A program made the translations under genes and the position numbers. From NCBI GenBank assembly GCA_037447655.1, contig JBBHKE010002952.1:391622-436141 (forward strand): a DNA stretch of 44,520 nucleotides, in the 5' to 3' direction. Every line of letters begins with the position of its first letter. Positions within the stretch are counted from its first letter, which is position 1. This stretch comes from Zygnema cylindricum (Eukaryota > Streptophyta > Zygnematophyceae > Zygnematales > Zygnemataceae). Below the pieces are notes generated by a model. That model made no database searches. It had not been told where the DNA came from and saw only the letters and a list, made by a program, of their open reading frames with translations. Shown here one piece after another: positions 33,270 through 44,236 of the stretch.

Positions 33270-35640
33270 TCTATCCTCCAACCCTTAAATACGTTCTTCC
33301 TCTTGCTGAGGTGCATGATCCCCTTGAATCATTCTCCAACCCTTAAAGACGTCCTTCCTCTTGTTGAGGTGCATGATCCCTTTAAATTGTTTCATTTGGA
33401 CCAAGAGGCATTTACCATGGCCTTAATCCGCTCCCGTCACCTTTAGGGGCGGTCCATCTTGAATGGTTTATGAACTTCTTACCGGTATCTTTCCTCTTAA
33501 AACAATCCTAAGGTTTTCATATTTTTGAGTGGCTTCTAAGATGGACTGCGGACACATTCCTCTTCATGCCATATCGCTTCTCGGTCTTATTGTTCTTCCC
33601 ACCCTTGATAAAGGCATCCTCACTATAGTTATCAAGGAAGTCTTGTATCGTTTTTGTCTGCGCAGTTTGCATCCAACTTGAATGGGGCTTTCCACGACCA
33701 TTAGTCAACATAACAGTTTGGCGTTGCTACCAAAAGGGGTTGTGAGGCAGTTTTCCATGGTCCTCGAGCTCTTTCGAATCTACGTCCAAATCCAAAAAAG
33801 CCATATCTACTTAGATCCTTCAAGTGGATGTGGCTAACTCATTCAACACTTGTCTTCCGAGAACTTTGACATGCATCGTTTTCCATCAGCCAAATTTTCC
33901 ATATTGTTCGTGCATTTGATTCTCTATTGAGATCTCTTATCTTTCCTCTAGGGGATCCTTTCGGTGATGTTGCCACCTTAGATTTTGCGATCGACACTCG
34001 GTAGAGAGATTATTTCGGGAGCACCTTATTTTGCTTTAGCCCACCTTTAAGCTTTAGAGGCATTCGGTACAACTTCTCCTAGATGTTTATTTCTTTCGCT
34101 CACAGATGAGACGCATGTTGCGGACGGCGTGACTAAGTTATCTTAATCTTTCATCATTTTCCAAAATAATTCGTAAAATTGGTGCATCTTTAAACCCCAC
34201 GAGTGTGTGGCTTGGTGCCACTAGGTTTACCTTTTGATTGCCCCGTCTCCATAGGTTAACGTCGAGCGTCTCAATAAGAGGGTAATAAAGCTTAATGTTC
34301 CCACATAGGATCTTCGTATTTTGTTAACTACGTTGTTTGTGATGTATTATTGGAGGACCTCTTATTATTGCGAATACCTCCTTAAGCTTTAAGACTCCCA
34401 AGTCGCCTTTGCCGCCCCGACTTGTTATTTTTCTCGACATCCTATGTACCTGGCTTACACGTTACCTCCACTTATTACTTTCTTATCTTCTCTCTAAAAC
34501 TTCGACGACAAGTTTCTTAGTTTGCTACACCACCTAATTGGGCGTGAGGTTTTTTATCGGATGGAGGGAGCATTCGCCCGTCAACAAGTTGGGCCCCCAA
34601 TTTCCAGCAACGGTTTAGGTTTAGTACTGTGCTAGAGTTGCTCCGAATGCAAATAAAGGTAGTTCGGCTCTGGTGGCAAAGGCCATCACCTTTTTTTATG
34701 ACATTCTTATTATAGCCCGGATCATCACTAAAGTAGTGGAAAACTTATTTATGTCTCATAGGGCTCTCCACCCAACTAGTACAATAATCATACCATACGC
34801 CAAAATCAGGTTCCACCTTTTCCATCTATCATAGTAGATAACAACATTCATGTGCAACAACGCATACCAGAGTTGTTGGCTACCTCTTGATTTCGTTGTC
34901 TCTTGAACGCGCTAACTTTTGCTCATGGCATTGTTGTTTACGTTCGTGGTCTAGATTGGGCGTCGTGCGTAGTTATAAAGTTATTCCGCAATTCGTTACA
35001 TGTTTGACTAATTATACGTCTACATTACCTGTACATTTGGATTTGCCTCACCCTTCGCTTACGGGCTCCCCACATTGTGTTTCTAACCAACATATTGACT
35101 CTGAATGGATTCATTCATTTTGTTGCTCACGTCGTGGAGAACGTAAGCGTTGCTCGTGATTTGGCTTTCAGTGCAATTGTTGCAATAGGATTCGGCGGTA
35201 ACATTTTGAAAGGAAAGACTTATTATTTACTCCCTCCTCATTCCTAGTCTATTGGTCTTAAAATTCCTTATGTTGACTTGGTTTTCCTGCACTAGGCGGA
35301 CCTTAGGTGATGTGGTCCTCACATCTCTTAGTGAGACCCACATTTCGTCTAGTGTGACATTTTACACGAGTGTGTCAGCTCAGGGTGCGACAACTTCCAA
35401 AGAACGACGATACGCTTAAAGAGACCCCACTCATTTTTTTTGTCACATTTTCGGGGGAGATTGCGACACTTTGGATAGGTCCTTTAACATTTTTTCATAT
35501 AATTGTGCCCAAAAAACATTTGAATGAAGGGATCTTCAAAATTCTCCAACATGCTTTTTTGTCGAGTGAAAAATATATAAGAAACAAAAGAAGGAGGCGA
35601 TTGAAAGTGGCGATCGCAATTATGCTGTAACGAGTAAAGT
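33270..35640 (+). pseudogene. Decayed LINE, copy B
   Basis: Same element as 25004-28430 without the 1.47-kb insertion. APYFALAH and later DETHVADG run in the order of ALAH and ADDTHI in the 41708-44520 LINE. The B-only stretch 34589-34952 also gives LINE-like reading (for example NGLGLV, LVAKAITFF), so it is ancestral and A lost it. Stops throughout. Confidence 0.82.
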
Positions 35641-35862
35641 AGACGGGCTGAATTTGAGACAAGAAAAGAACTATTTGAAAATCCTTTCCTTTGACTACTT
35701 GCCGCTATTTTAAAAAAAAAATATAAAAAAAACTTCACTGAAAACGAAATTAGGAAGCCATGGGGAAAGGTTGAAAAAGATCGCCGGAAAATGGAATCAA
35801 TGGTACATCATTTTATTTTGATTTGGACAAGTTAGAGGTAAAGGTACTTTTTGGCCTTAATG

Positions 35863-37088
35863 TAATGTACTTTCATGCCACGTCATTTTCATTACTTTAG
35901 AACATATCATAGATGTGTTCCAAAGTATAGTATCACCGCTCAACAAGTAGGAAAACATGTTGGACACGTTTTTGAGGATTTCACAATGTTACCACACTCA
36001 GAAGTACACTATTTTTTTATTTTTTTGTCTGGTTGCACCCAATACGAATGTTATTTTTTGTAGGGGCTCAAGAATTCAATGTCATCTCACGGCGACGAGA
36101 GGGGAGAGGCAAAGGCAAAAGCAACTTCTTCTAACTATGAACAACACTGCTGGAAGGTTGCACAAGCAGTTTCAAAAAATAACGTGCGACAACACCGATT
36201 GTAGACGTTGACAACCGTCACGAGCATTGTCTGCGTTTACATTCGTCACACACTTTAAGTAACGATTTCGTTTTTTGCGGATTGGGACACTTTAAAAACG
36301 TGTACGTAAAATCTTCTCTACACCACAAAGAATGTTTGCTAACTTACGATTCCATGGGTCACACCCGAAATCACTAACAGTAATGAGCAGAACAGTACAG
36401 TTCTGTGTTGCCAGAATTGTTTTAGCTTCGAGTTTATTCAAACTACTAAACTGCGTAAATAGCGTTTCCTTTCCATGTAAACGACTGTAAACTACACTGT
36501 TGGAGTGTGGACGATCATCACCCACGTTTCTGACCTTACCTTGTTTTTCGTGGAATAGTGTTGTCCATCCTTATTTACCATCCTCTCTCAAGTTCGAACC
36601 GTAACCAGAGTACTAAAGGTGACCAATGTAATTTCATGCCGCGTACTTTTCATACCGTACTCCCAAGCGTTTTACCGTGCATTATAATTAAAACGTTTTG
36701 TCTGGACAATTTATTTTCGTGCGATTTTTAGTGCCAATAACATGAACGGTTGGATCAGATAAAGGTACTGTACTGTACCGGATCGACGGGTCTTGGAACG
36801 TGTTCTCAAGGTAAAGGTTTTCAAATTTAGCGTTAGCTAGTTTAGTGCATACTTTAAAACTATAGTACTGTTTCAATACTATTTAGGAGTGTTTTTTATA
36901 GTGTACTTTTCATACGGTTTCGTACAATTTATGTAACTTGCCCATAGAAACAGTCCAGTTGGACATGCATTGCCAGTTTCTAACAGTTAATTGATTGCAG
37001 CTGCAGGGAGCAGGCTGCCAGAGAGGCAGCCATTGCTCTATCTCCTGTCTGTCTTTCTTGATCCAGCTTCACTTATAATAAAGCCGCA
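35863..37088. other. Region upstream of cytochrome c1
   Basis: 36720-36860 (GTGCGATTTTTAGTGCC, ATGAACGGTTGGATCAGAT, TCTTGGAACGTGTTCTCA) is a diverged copy of sequence in IMPL1 intron 1 (20560-20670). TATAATA at 37073 is only 16 bases before the ATG and is probably leader, not a TATA box. No other gene is seen. Confidence 0.5.
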
Positions 37089-40000
37089 ATGTTGCGTCGT
37101 GCGAGTGCTGTTGCAAGCTCTGCCTTGAAGTCCTTCGGGGCTAAGGGAGGGCAAGAGCTCAGCAAGGTTTTCTCTCTTTCATTCTTTTTTTTCTACAACA
37201 GAAAATTCATGCAATACCGATACATCTATTTTTATGATTATGTTTATGCCTCCCATGTGCAATTTTATGGACGGATCATCAATGCGCTTATGTGGTTATT
37301 AATGTACGTCTACTTTTCTACACGTGTGTTTGTTCTGTTGTGCTTTCAACCTTATTTTTCTGGTTTTCATCTGTCTTTTGTGCAGACATTACCTGCTGCC
37401 TCATCTGCTGGTTTTCAGCAACAGCAGAATGACGGTGGAAAAGGAGAGGAAGCCTTCGGTAGCAAAATCCGAAGAGCTTTAGGTCTTGTTGGAGGAAGTG
37501 TGGTAGCCATCGGAGGTTTGGCGGAGGTAGCTTATGCAGATGAAGCAGAACATGGACTCCATGCTCCAGCATATCCGTGGCCTCACAGTGGCATCCTCAG
37601 TTCTTATGATCACGCCTCGTGAGTTACAGCCTTATTACTCCTTTTGAATTAATAGCTCAAAATGTTTTTGAAAGGTAATCTGAGGTAGGCATTCGTGAGC
37701 TACAGCCTTTCTAATACTTTTGAACTATTGCTGTTATTATTACTTATACTTCAAAATGTTTTTAAAAGTTAGTGTGAGGTAATTTCACAGGCATTGTAGG
37801 TTCAGTGTGGTCTGTCTCAAAAAAATAAAAAAATAAAAAAAATAGGCCAAGGAAGATCTGCAGTTGTTTGTACAAGCCAGAATTCGACTATCTTACTTCA
37901 CATTGAATGTTAGAACCACCAGGAGAGTTTGTATTAACAGGGTCTGATTGGGAGATTTTGAGTTTTTTTTGAAGATTTTGAGGGTTGCTGTCAGTAGGAG
38001 TCCCGTTATTTTTGTATTTTGTGACTTAGATTTAGTCAACTCGTTTTTGGTCATGAAAACCTGAAACTTGGTAATAGATAAAACCCATCTCTTTCTATTT
38101 TCTTTTAGCTCAATTTTTTTTCTCTTGTACCTAAGACTCCGTTTTAGATTAAATCCAGATATTTGTATTTACTTACGACTCTCTGTTTTTAGGGTTTACT
38201 CATTTTAACACATTGAATATTCTCATGCTGTGTTTTATAACTCGCTCATATTATAGTTTTCATATACTATTGCAACTTTTTTTTTACTCATAACCCGTAT
38301 GATATTCCAAAACTCATATTACATGTAACTCATATTTTATATTCATATTATCGCTCATATTCTGTGCAGCATTCGACGAGGTCACCAGGTATACCAGCAG
38401 GTTTGTGCCAGCTGTCACAGTATGTCCTTGGTGGCATATCGTGATCTTGTTGGTGTTGCATATACGGAAGATGAAACCAAAGGTATTGCTGCTGAAGTAG
38501 AGGTCGAAGATGGACCAAATGATGAAGGAGAAATGTACTCTCGGCCAGGAAAGCTCAGTGACCATTTTCAGAGTCCTTATGCAAATGAGGCCGCAGCTCG
38601 GTTTGCGAATGGTGGAGCTTATCCTCCAGATCTCAGTCTCATAACCAAGGCAAGTTTTTGATATTGGATTTGTTTTCCTGAAATCATCCATCATATAGGG
38701 ATTATTTCATGAAAGTACACACAGTATGACGGTCGAAGGAGAGGTGGGAAAATACTAGGTTTTGCAAAGACTTATGACACGATTTGGACCAGTCAGTTGA
38801 AAAGATTGTAAATTACTATGGCTATTTAGCAGCTCTGATCTGTTTGACTTTTTCTCTATGCGAGACTGGAGATTAGGACTAGTAACAGTTGCTGAACTTT
38901 TTTCATTATTTGTTGAAGTGCTCCAAGTGGGGTTGTATGTCAAGTGAAATGCCTCTCGGGTTTCTCGTTTCTATCATTTGCTCATCAATTTAAAATGAGT
39001 ACGGCTGTGAATCATGCTTGCTGATCTGACAGCAGTCTTTTCCATTAGTCTGTGTCCTATTAGTGAATTGTATTTCCAGCATCTGTGAGTGTAAGTTTAT
39101 CCCCTTTGAAATTGTCAGTCTTGTGACTCTTGTTTTTTTTTCACACGATATTCTAGAATGTTTAACTTGTATATCTTTGTGTTCATGCAGGCTCGGCATG
39201 ATGGACAGAACTACATCTTTGCACTACTCACAGGTTATCGTGAGCCACCTGCCGGTGTCAATGTAAGTCATATGCCAACTGTGAATCGTTATTAGCGCTA
39301 AGAAATAGTTAGTATGAGGACTGTTTTGGTATTAACGATTCTATTTCCGCTCAGAATGACGTGGATGAGTGTAAACTGCAGAATTAATTAGCACTAACGA
39401 AAAAGCAATCAGTTTTGTTAACGCTATTTTGTGTTCAGACGGTAAAGCAAAAAATGAAACAAAATTAGTGTTAGTTACGCCAATAGCGATTCACGTCGTA
39501 TTCTTAGCCTTTGTTATTCAATCTTTGAGTTGAAGGGAAATGTGCATTCTTCCTGTGCTCTGCTGTATTCCTATGGAAAAACATAAACCTAAATAATTTT
39601 CTCTAACGCTTCTTTTATTCTTTCAATCATATGTTACTACAGGGATAATCAGAATTGAACTGTCAGGAAGAGCATCGTTGTTTGAATTTGTGCTAGTGCA
39701 TAATTTGAAGAAAGTGGTTAGCTTAGTAGGATTTGAGTACCTATTACTGGCAGAGAAAGCCTATAATCTTGCTGAAACTGTTTGTTGTGCTATTAGACCG
39801 GTTGAAAACTAGGCTCTTTTTAGGTACGCACAGTCTTTGCTAAGACTTGATGACTTCATCATTTGTATTCAATTGCAGGTTAGAGAGGGTTTGTACTACA
39901 ACCCATACTTCACAGGAGGAGCTATTGCCATGCCCAAACAGCTGAATGATGGAGGAGTGGAATATGAAGATGGTACTCCTGCTACTGAATCACAGGTACA

Positions 40001-40545
40001 GAAAAGTGCATTGTTTCCCCTCTTGGTAGCTTTTGAATTAGGTTCTGTTGTTGTATTTGTCACGTTTCTGTTAAGAAATTCATGAGATGTGGATGTTGTT
40101 AAGTTGAACCTAATGAAAAAACGAGGTTTTATCGGGTTTTTTTGTTGAGACAGATGGCGAAAGATGTGGTTACTTTCCTTGCATGGGCAGCCGAGCCGGA
40201 GATGGACGAACGTAAGCTGGTAAGATAACTATTTATTAGCTATCAATTAAGCAAAGATCTAAGAGAAAGTTACTAGTTTATTAGGAGCGAGAGTGTTACC
40301 ATGTAAGTTGACATGCATTACTGTTTGGGCTTCATTGTGATGCTTCCGTTTATGTTTTTTAAGATATTGAAATGCATTCAAAATGAGTTCCTGTCTAATT
40401 TCTTTTTTAGATAGACAAGTTTGGGTCTTGAAGCAAGACCCGACGTCATCAAGAATTCCCAAATTTCTCCCTCTCTCTCTCTCTCCCTCTTTCTCTCTCT
40501 CTCCCTCTCTCTCTCTCTCCTCTCTCTCACTCTTTTCCCTCTCCC

Positions 40546-40627
<82 letters not shown>

Positions 40628-40854
40628 CGTCTTCACTCGTTCTCTCTCGCACTGATCACCTTCACTCTTGCTCGCTGATCATCGTCACTCTCTTGCTCTC
40701 TCTCTCACACTGTCCCTTTCTCTCCCTCTCTCTGTAGATGGGAATCAAATGGATCTTTGGTCTTGCCCTTGTGTATGTCACGGCCGTATATTACAAACGT
40801 TGGAGGTGGTCTCCAATCAAATCACGAAGGCTTATAGTGGATGTCGTCAACTAA
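37089..40854 (+). CDS. CYC1: Mitochondrial cytochrome c1 (complex III haem protein), complete, seven exons, 320 codons
   Basis: Exons 37089-37166, 37386-37618, 38370-38649, 39191-39262, 39879-39995, 40154-40219 and 40738-40854 sum to 963 nt in phase; stop TAA. Cytochrome c1 carries electrons from the Rieske protein to cytochrome c in the inner mitochondrial membrane. Exon 3 has VCASCHSM, the covalent haem site (Cys116, Cys119, His120). Exon 5 has AIAMPKQL, whose Met239 is the expected axial ligand. [12 protein letters not shown] and [14 protein letters not shown] are family blocks. The last exon holds the membrane anchor ([14 protein letters not shown]). The first ~75 residues, rich in Ala, Arg and Ser, are the bipartite presequence. 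Intron 3 has a GC donor. Introns hold a MITE (intron 4) and a long CT run (intron 6). Confidence 0.96.
37619..37770 (+). repeat. Tandem repeat of the cytochrome c1 exon 2 donor region
   Basis: The real donor begins GTGAGTTACAGCCTT at 37619. GTGAGCTACAGCCTT follows at 37695 (76 bases on). Both are followed by CTTTTGAA and CAAAATGTTTTTRAAAG, and both units end near TGAGGTA. Confidence 0.85.
39274..39498. mobile_element. TA-target MITE, ~225 bp, cytochrome c1 intron 4
   Basis: Left ACTGTGAATCGTTATTAGCG; right CCAATAGCGATTCACGTCG before TA (39499-39500). Inside, the reverse complement follows the 19324-19543 element (AACACAAAATAG, CGGAAATAGAA, AAAACAG). The element starts about 12 bases after the exon 4 donor. 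Confidence 0.8.
40464..40625. repeat. CT microsatellite in the last cytochrome c1 intron
   Basis: Interrupted CTCTCCCT runs, then about 76 bp of pure (CT)n ending near 40624. It lies about 110 bp before the exon 7 acceptor, with more CT-rich sequence up to TCTGTAG. Frames across it are Ser/Leu artefacts. Confidence 0.95.
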
Positions 40855-41707
40855 ACGCTGTTCTCGTTCCTCGAATAGTGTTCATGACAAGGCCAGAGTC
40901 ACGTTTTAATGTCTAATAGGACACAAAGCTGTCATAGAATGGGCTTCAATTCACATTCACATTATTGAAGATGATCCAGTAATCATCGGGACATTTTTAG
41001 GGAACTTAAAAAGGAATGGAAGAGGCACGAGGGGTACGGGAGGTACAGGTGGGACGTTGATTAAAAGGGCTTTGGGTCCTCGTTGTAACGGACTGCAGTC
41101 AAATCTTTGATGATATCTAAAGAGATACGAGGGAGAGGGAGAGGGAGAGGCAATGAATCAATGTGGTTACATATGAGCTCCCTAAGTATTTTTTTGAGGT
41201 TGCCCTAGAAAACATGCTATGGAGTGTCACGTTGCTGTGTGTGATATTTTTTGGCGTCTGTCCAGTGAAGTTGGTTCGTAATTGATTCTTCATTGGTTGA
41301 TTGTGTGGCTCACCTTTGTCATTGTCTGTTGTTATGAAATAAATGTACGAACAAATGTTTAAACAAAATATATGAACAAACATGTTAACAAATGTACCAA
41401 CAAATGTGTAAAATAAATGGATAAACATGTGTTAACCAATGTGTAAAAAAAATGCATAAATCCCATTCCGTACATTCAATTGTAACATAGTATTTTAGTA
41501 CCTGCAAAAATTTATGCATGGGAAAATATACGGTATTTGAGATGGTTTGAACTCTTGGTTCTTAAGGTTGCTGTCCTATTACCATTATCTGTATTGGATC
41601 CATTAGAAGCGTCAACAACACCTCCTCAAAATGACTGTCTTTTTTCAAATAATTGCCTTAGAAAAATTTATTATATTCTAATACATGTATTGGTTATTTT
41701 AACAGAG
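40855..41707. other. Cytochrome c1 downstream flank
   Basis: The 3' UTR presumably lies at the start. AATAAA occurs near 41338. 41340-41450 is a loose repeat of AACAAATGTRTWAA words. No gene is seen. Confidence 0.55.
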
Positions 41708-41947
41708 GGGCTGCCTTTATTAAAAAGTGCGATGGTAAACCATCTGAGTCCATAGGAACAAAAAGAAGTAGCAATAACTGAAAAACCACATAACAAGGGA
41801 ATAAACAAAAGCGAAAATCAAGGCAAAAACTTTGAAAATACGAAAGGATGGCAGGGAAGTCGAAAACACTCTAAAAAGCAAAACCCAACAAACAAAACAT
41901 AGGAAAAAACTAACACGTAGCAAAAAACCCTCAACATAACTAAACAG

Positions 41948-43063
41948 TTACGGAAAGCAACCACGTAAGTTCTCGAAACCTGGAGGAGCACGAGGAGGAA
42001 GTTCCGGAACACACCGTCGATCCATAACGACAATAGACAATCGAAGTAATATAGAAGCCAACACCCGTTCTAGGGCCACGGAAAAACGTTGACGATAAAA
42101 AGAAGTAAGGACTAAAACAGGAGGGCTCCCAAGTCCTCGCCTCTCGAACAAGGGCCGACCACAAGTATGGCAAAACTCGTCCAAAGCCACACCCAAACAA
42201 CCAAATATCTCGACCGCCATCAGAATGAAGCCATCCATAGCGTCGCGATGGGCATAATCACGCTCTTTCCTTTTAGCTGCGTCACGGGCAGCCACTCCCA
42301 TATGCCGAGCCGCTTGGTTGACGACTGTTGAGGTAGGGTTTGTCAAAACAATGTCACCAAATGTACGACGCGCACCATCAAGTAATACAAGGTCGATCCG
42401 ACACGAAGGAATAATGTGAGAGACCTCGCGACGAACAGAAAATCCCCCCTCAGAAGCGATAGTAGTGATGGTGTCTCGAATCGTGTCGTGCGCATGAATC
42501 AACTTGCCCCCGTGGGAGCAACGAAGCAAATGGACCCCGTCGGGCTCGAAAACGTGGCCGCAGGAGCAAACAAGTGAGCCAAGCAAAGGTGGGTGAGGGA
42601 GGCCAAGCCGGAACCTAAGGGTCGTGGTGAACTGAGCAAGGGTGAAACGAAGAGTGGATAAGATAGGAACGGCCAATAGCCAAGCTCTAGAGCTAGGTCC
42701 ACCACAAGATAGAAGACGTGCACGCGAAGAATTAGAAGGAAGCGCCTGAAGAAGCTCGGATTTAATAGCGGCGACAACCCGATCAGAAATGGATTCCTGA
42801 GCACGCGCAACTGATGTCGTAACGAGGGTGGGAAAAATCGGCATGTCCTCGATAGCAGCCGGAGTAAGAGAACGTGATGCATCTAAAAGGGACCGCTGGA
42901 AGGCGAGCTCACCATCCGAAACACGGGGAACCACGGCCGCAAGAATAGGAGTGTCCCCGGCCAAAAAACGAGAGACAATAGTGGAAGCAACAAGGCACCA
43001 ACTCCCCAAATAGGCGGCTGGAGCAACACGCGCCGTCGAGAGTAAACCCAAACCGCCAGCCAA
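41948..43063 (-). pseudogene. LINE C-terminal region: zinc knuckle and restriction-like endonuclease, 371 codons
   Basis: CSCGHVFEPDGVHLLRCSHGG (here positions 166-186 of the frame, split by my count) offers C-x-C, His178 and Cys182 as a CCHC knuckle. It is followed by RREVSHIIPSCRIDLVLLDG and FGDIVLTNP, with Asp224 and Asp237 placed like the PD...D of R2 endonucleases. The tail has KERDYAHRDAMDGF and AVEIFGCLG. The frame start is arbitrary: homology continues upstream in another frame, where SSLSTFDDRLMDVLHT is read at 43130-43180. Confidence 0.8.
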
Positions 43064-43306
43064 GACAGGAAGAGAGGCTTAGATGCGTGCCGCATGCCCA
43101 GACTGCGATCAAAAGCTCTACGTCCCAACAAAGTGTGGAGGACATCCATAAGACGATCATCGAATGTAGAAAGTGAGGACACAAAGGTGAGGAAGGTCGT
43201 CCACGTGGGATAAATGTGTCTGAAGAGCGTAATTAAGGAATGTCGTGACGTATAGATTGGAACCAAGCGGGCAACCCAACACACGAATGCCTTCGGAAAG
43301 AGGAGT

Positions 43307-44236
43307 CTAAAAACCAAGAGGGGGAGTGAAAGGAGGAGGAATAGGACGTGGGGACCAAACAACACACTTAGAGGGCTGGATTGAAAGATTGAGTTTGGCT
43401 AAGCGAGCCTTGAAAATGTTATAGGCTGGTATAACTTGGTCCGAAGGACCAATAATGTGTGTGTCATCCGCAACTGGAGGGAAGAGGCAAGAAAGATAAG
43501 CAGCTGCGGAAGCTCGAATGACACAGTAATGGGCCAGGGCAAACAAAGGGCCCCCAAGAGGATCACCCTGACTAGTGCCAGTCGTGGAGGAAAGTGGGAC
43601 CAAATCATCATCAATGGAGAAAGAGAGGTTATTGCTCAAAGAATAAAAAGCTCTAACAAAAGAAAATATCTGGATAATCGGGGAAGGGGCAGCCATAAGC
43701 TCCGAAATAACGGCATTCCGATCTATTGTATTAAAGGCATTAGAAACATCCACTTGGAGCACTAACCAATCCGGATGGGCATCTAACAAAGCCCGGATCC
43801 CGTGGACCACGGCCTCACAACCCCCCCGGGTTGCCACTCCGAACTGATGAGGAGAGAAATAATCATGGAAAGCGGGCTGGAGCTGGATGCAGATGGCACG
43901 GGCCACCAATCGGTACAGTACCTCGCCTAGTGTAATAGGACGGATTCCCCCATTGGGTTTGGTGACAGCTACGAGGCGGGAGGCCGTGAGGAGATCACAA
44001 ATACGGGAAGCTACGAGAGTGGAGGCCGTGAGGAGATCACAAATACGGGAAGGGACAGTGCCAGCCGCAATAAGGGAACAAACTCGAAAAAACATATCAA
44101 AACCCCGGGCACTAGATTCCGAAGGCAAAACGTCGCGAAATAGCTCATAAACAGTGCCCGAAGGACCCCCTGCTGAAAGATGTGGAGAAGTCGTAAGGGC
44201 TTTAATAAAGGAGTCTCGATCCAAGATAAAACACAA
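43307..44236 (-). pseudogene. LINE reverse transcriptase, open for 309 codons
   Basis: Motifs in order: GGPSGTVYELF, KPNGGIRPITLGEVLYRL, HQFGVATRGGCEA, LQVDVSNAFNT (catalytic Asp163), TSQGDPLGGPLFALAH and VADDTH (Asp257, Asp258; Val-Ala instead of the usual aromatic-Ala/Val). The frame extends upstream without an ATG through LEILRALHPPAP and past one stop codon (reading VGELS-stop-AV). A 42-bp in-frame tandem duplication doubles RICDLLTAS. The polymerase Asp residues remain, yet the element is broken elsewhere. Confidence 0.88.

Larger units (their letters stand above)
29566..35862 (+). repeat. Segmental duplication, copy B
   Basis: Direct repeat of 19388-28660. It starts inside the MITE that is complete in A at 19324-19543 (end of the B remnant at 29721) and stops at GGCCTTAATG, after which the two flanks differ. 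It carries its own 527-bp MITE at 32097-32623 and a 58-bp internal tandem repeat at about 33276-33391. Confidence 0.93.

Noticed and set aside
33015-33446. 143-codon frame in copy B and its 76-codon relative in copy A as a conserved protein
   Set aside because: The two copies share only the start and then shift frame relative to each other; the downstream part overlaps the decayed LINE in another frame.
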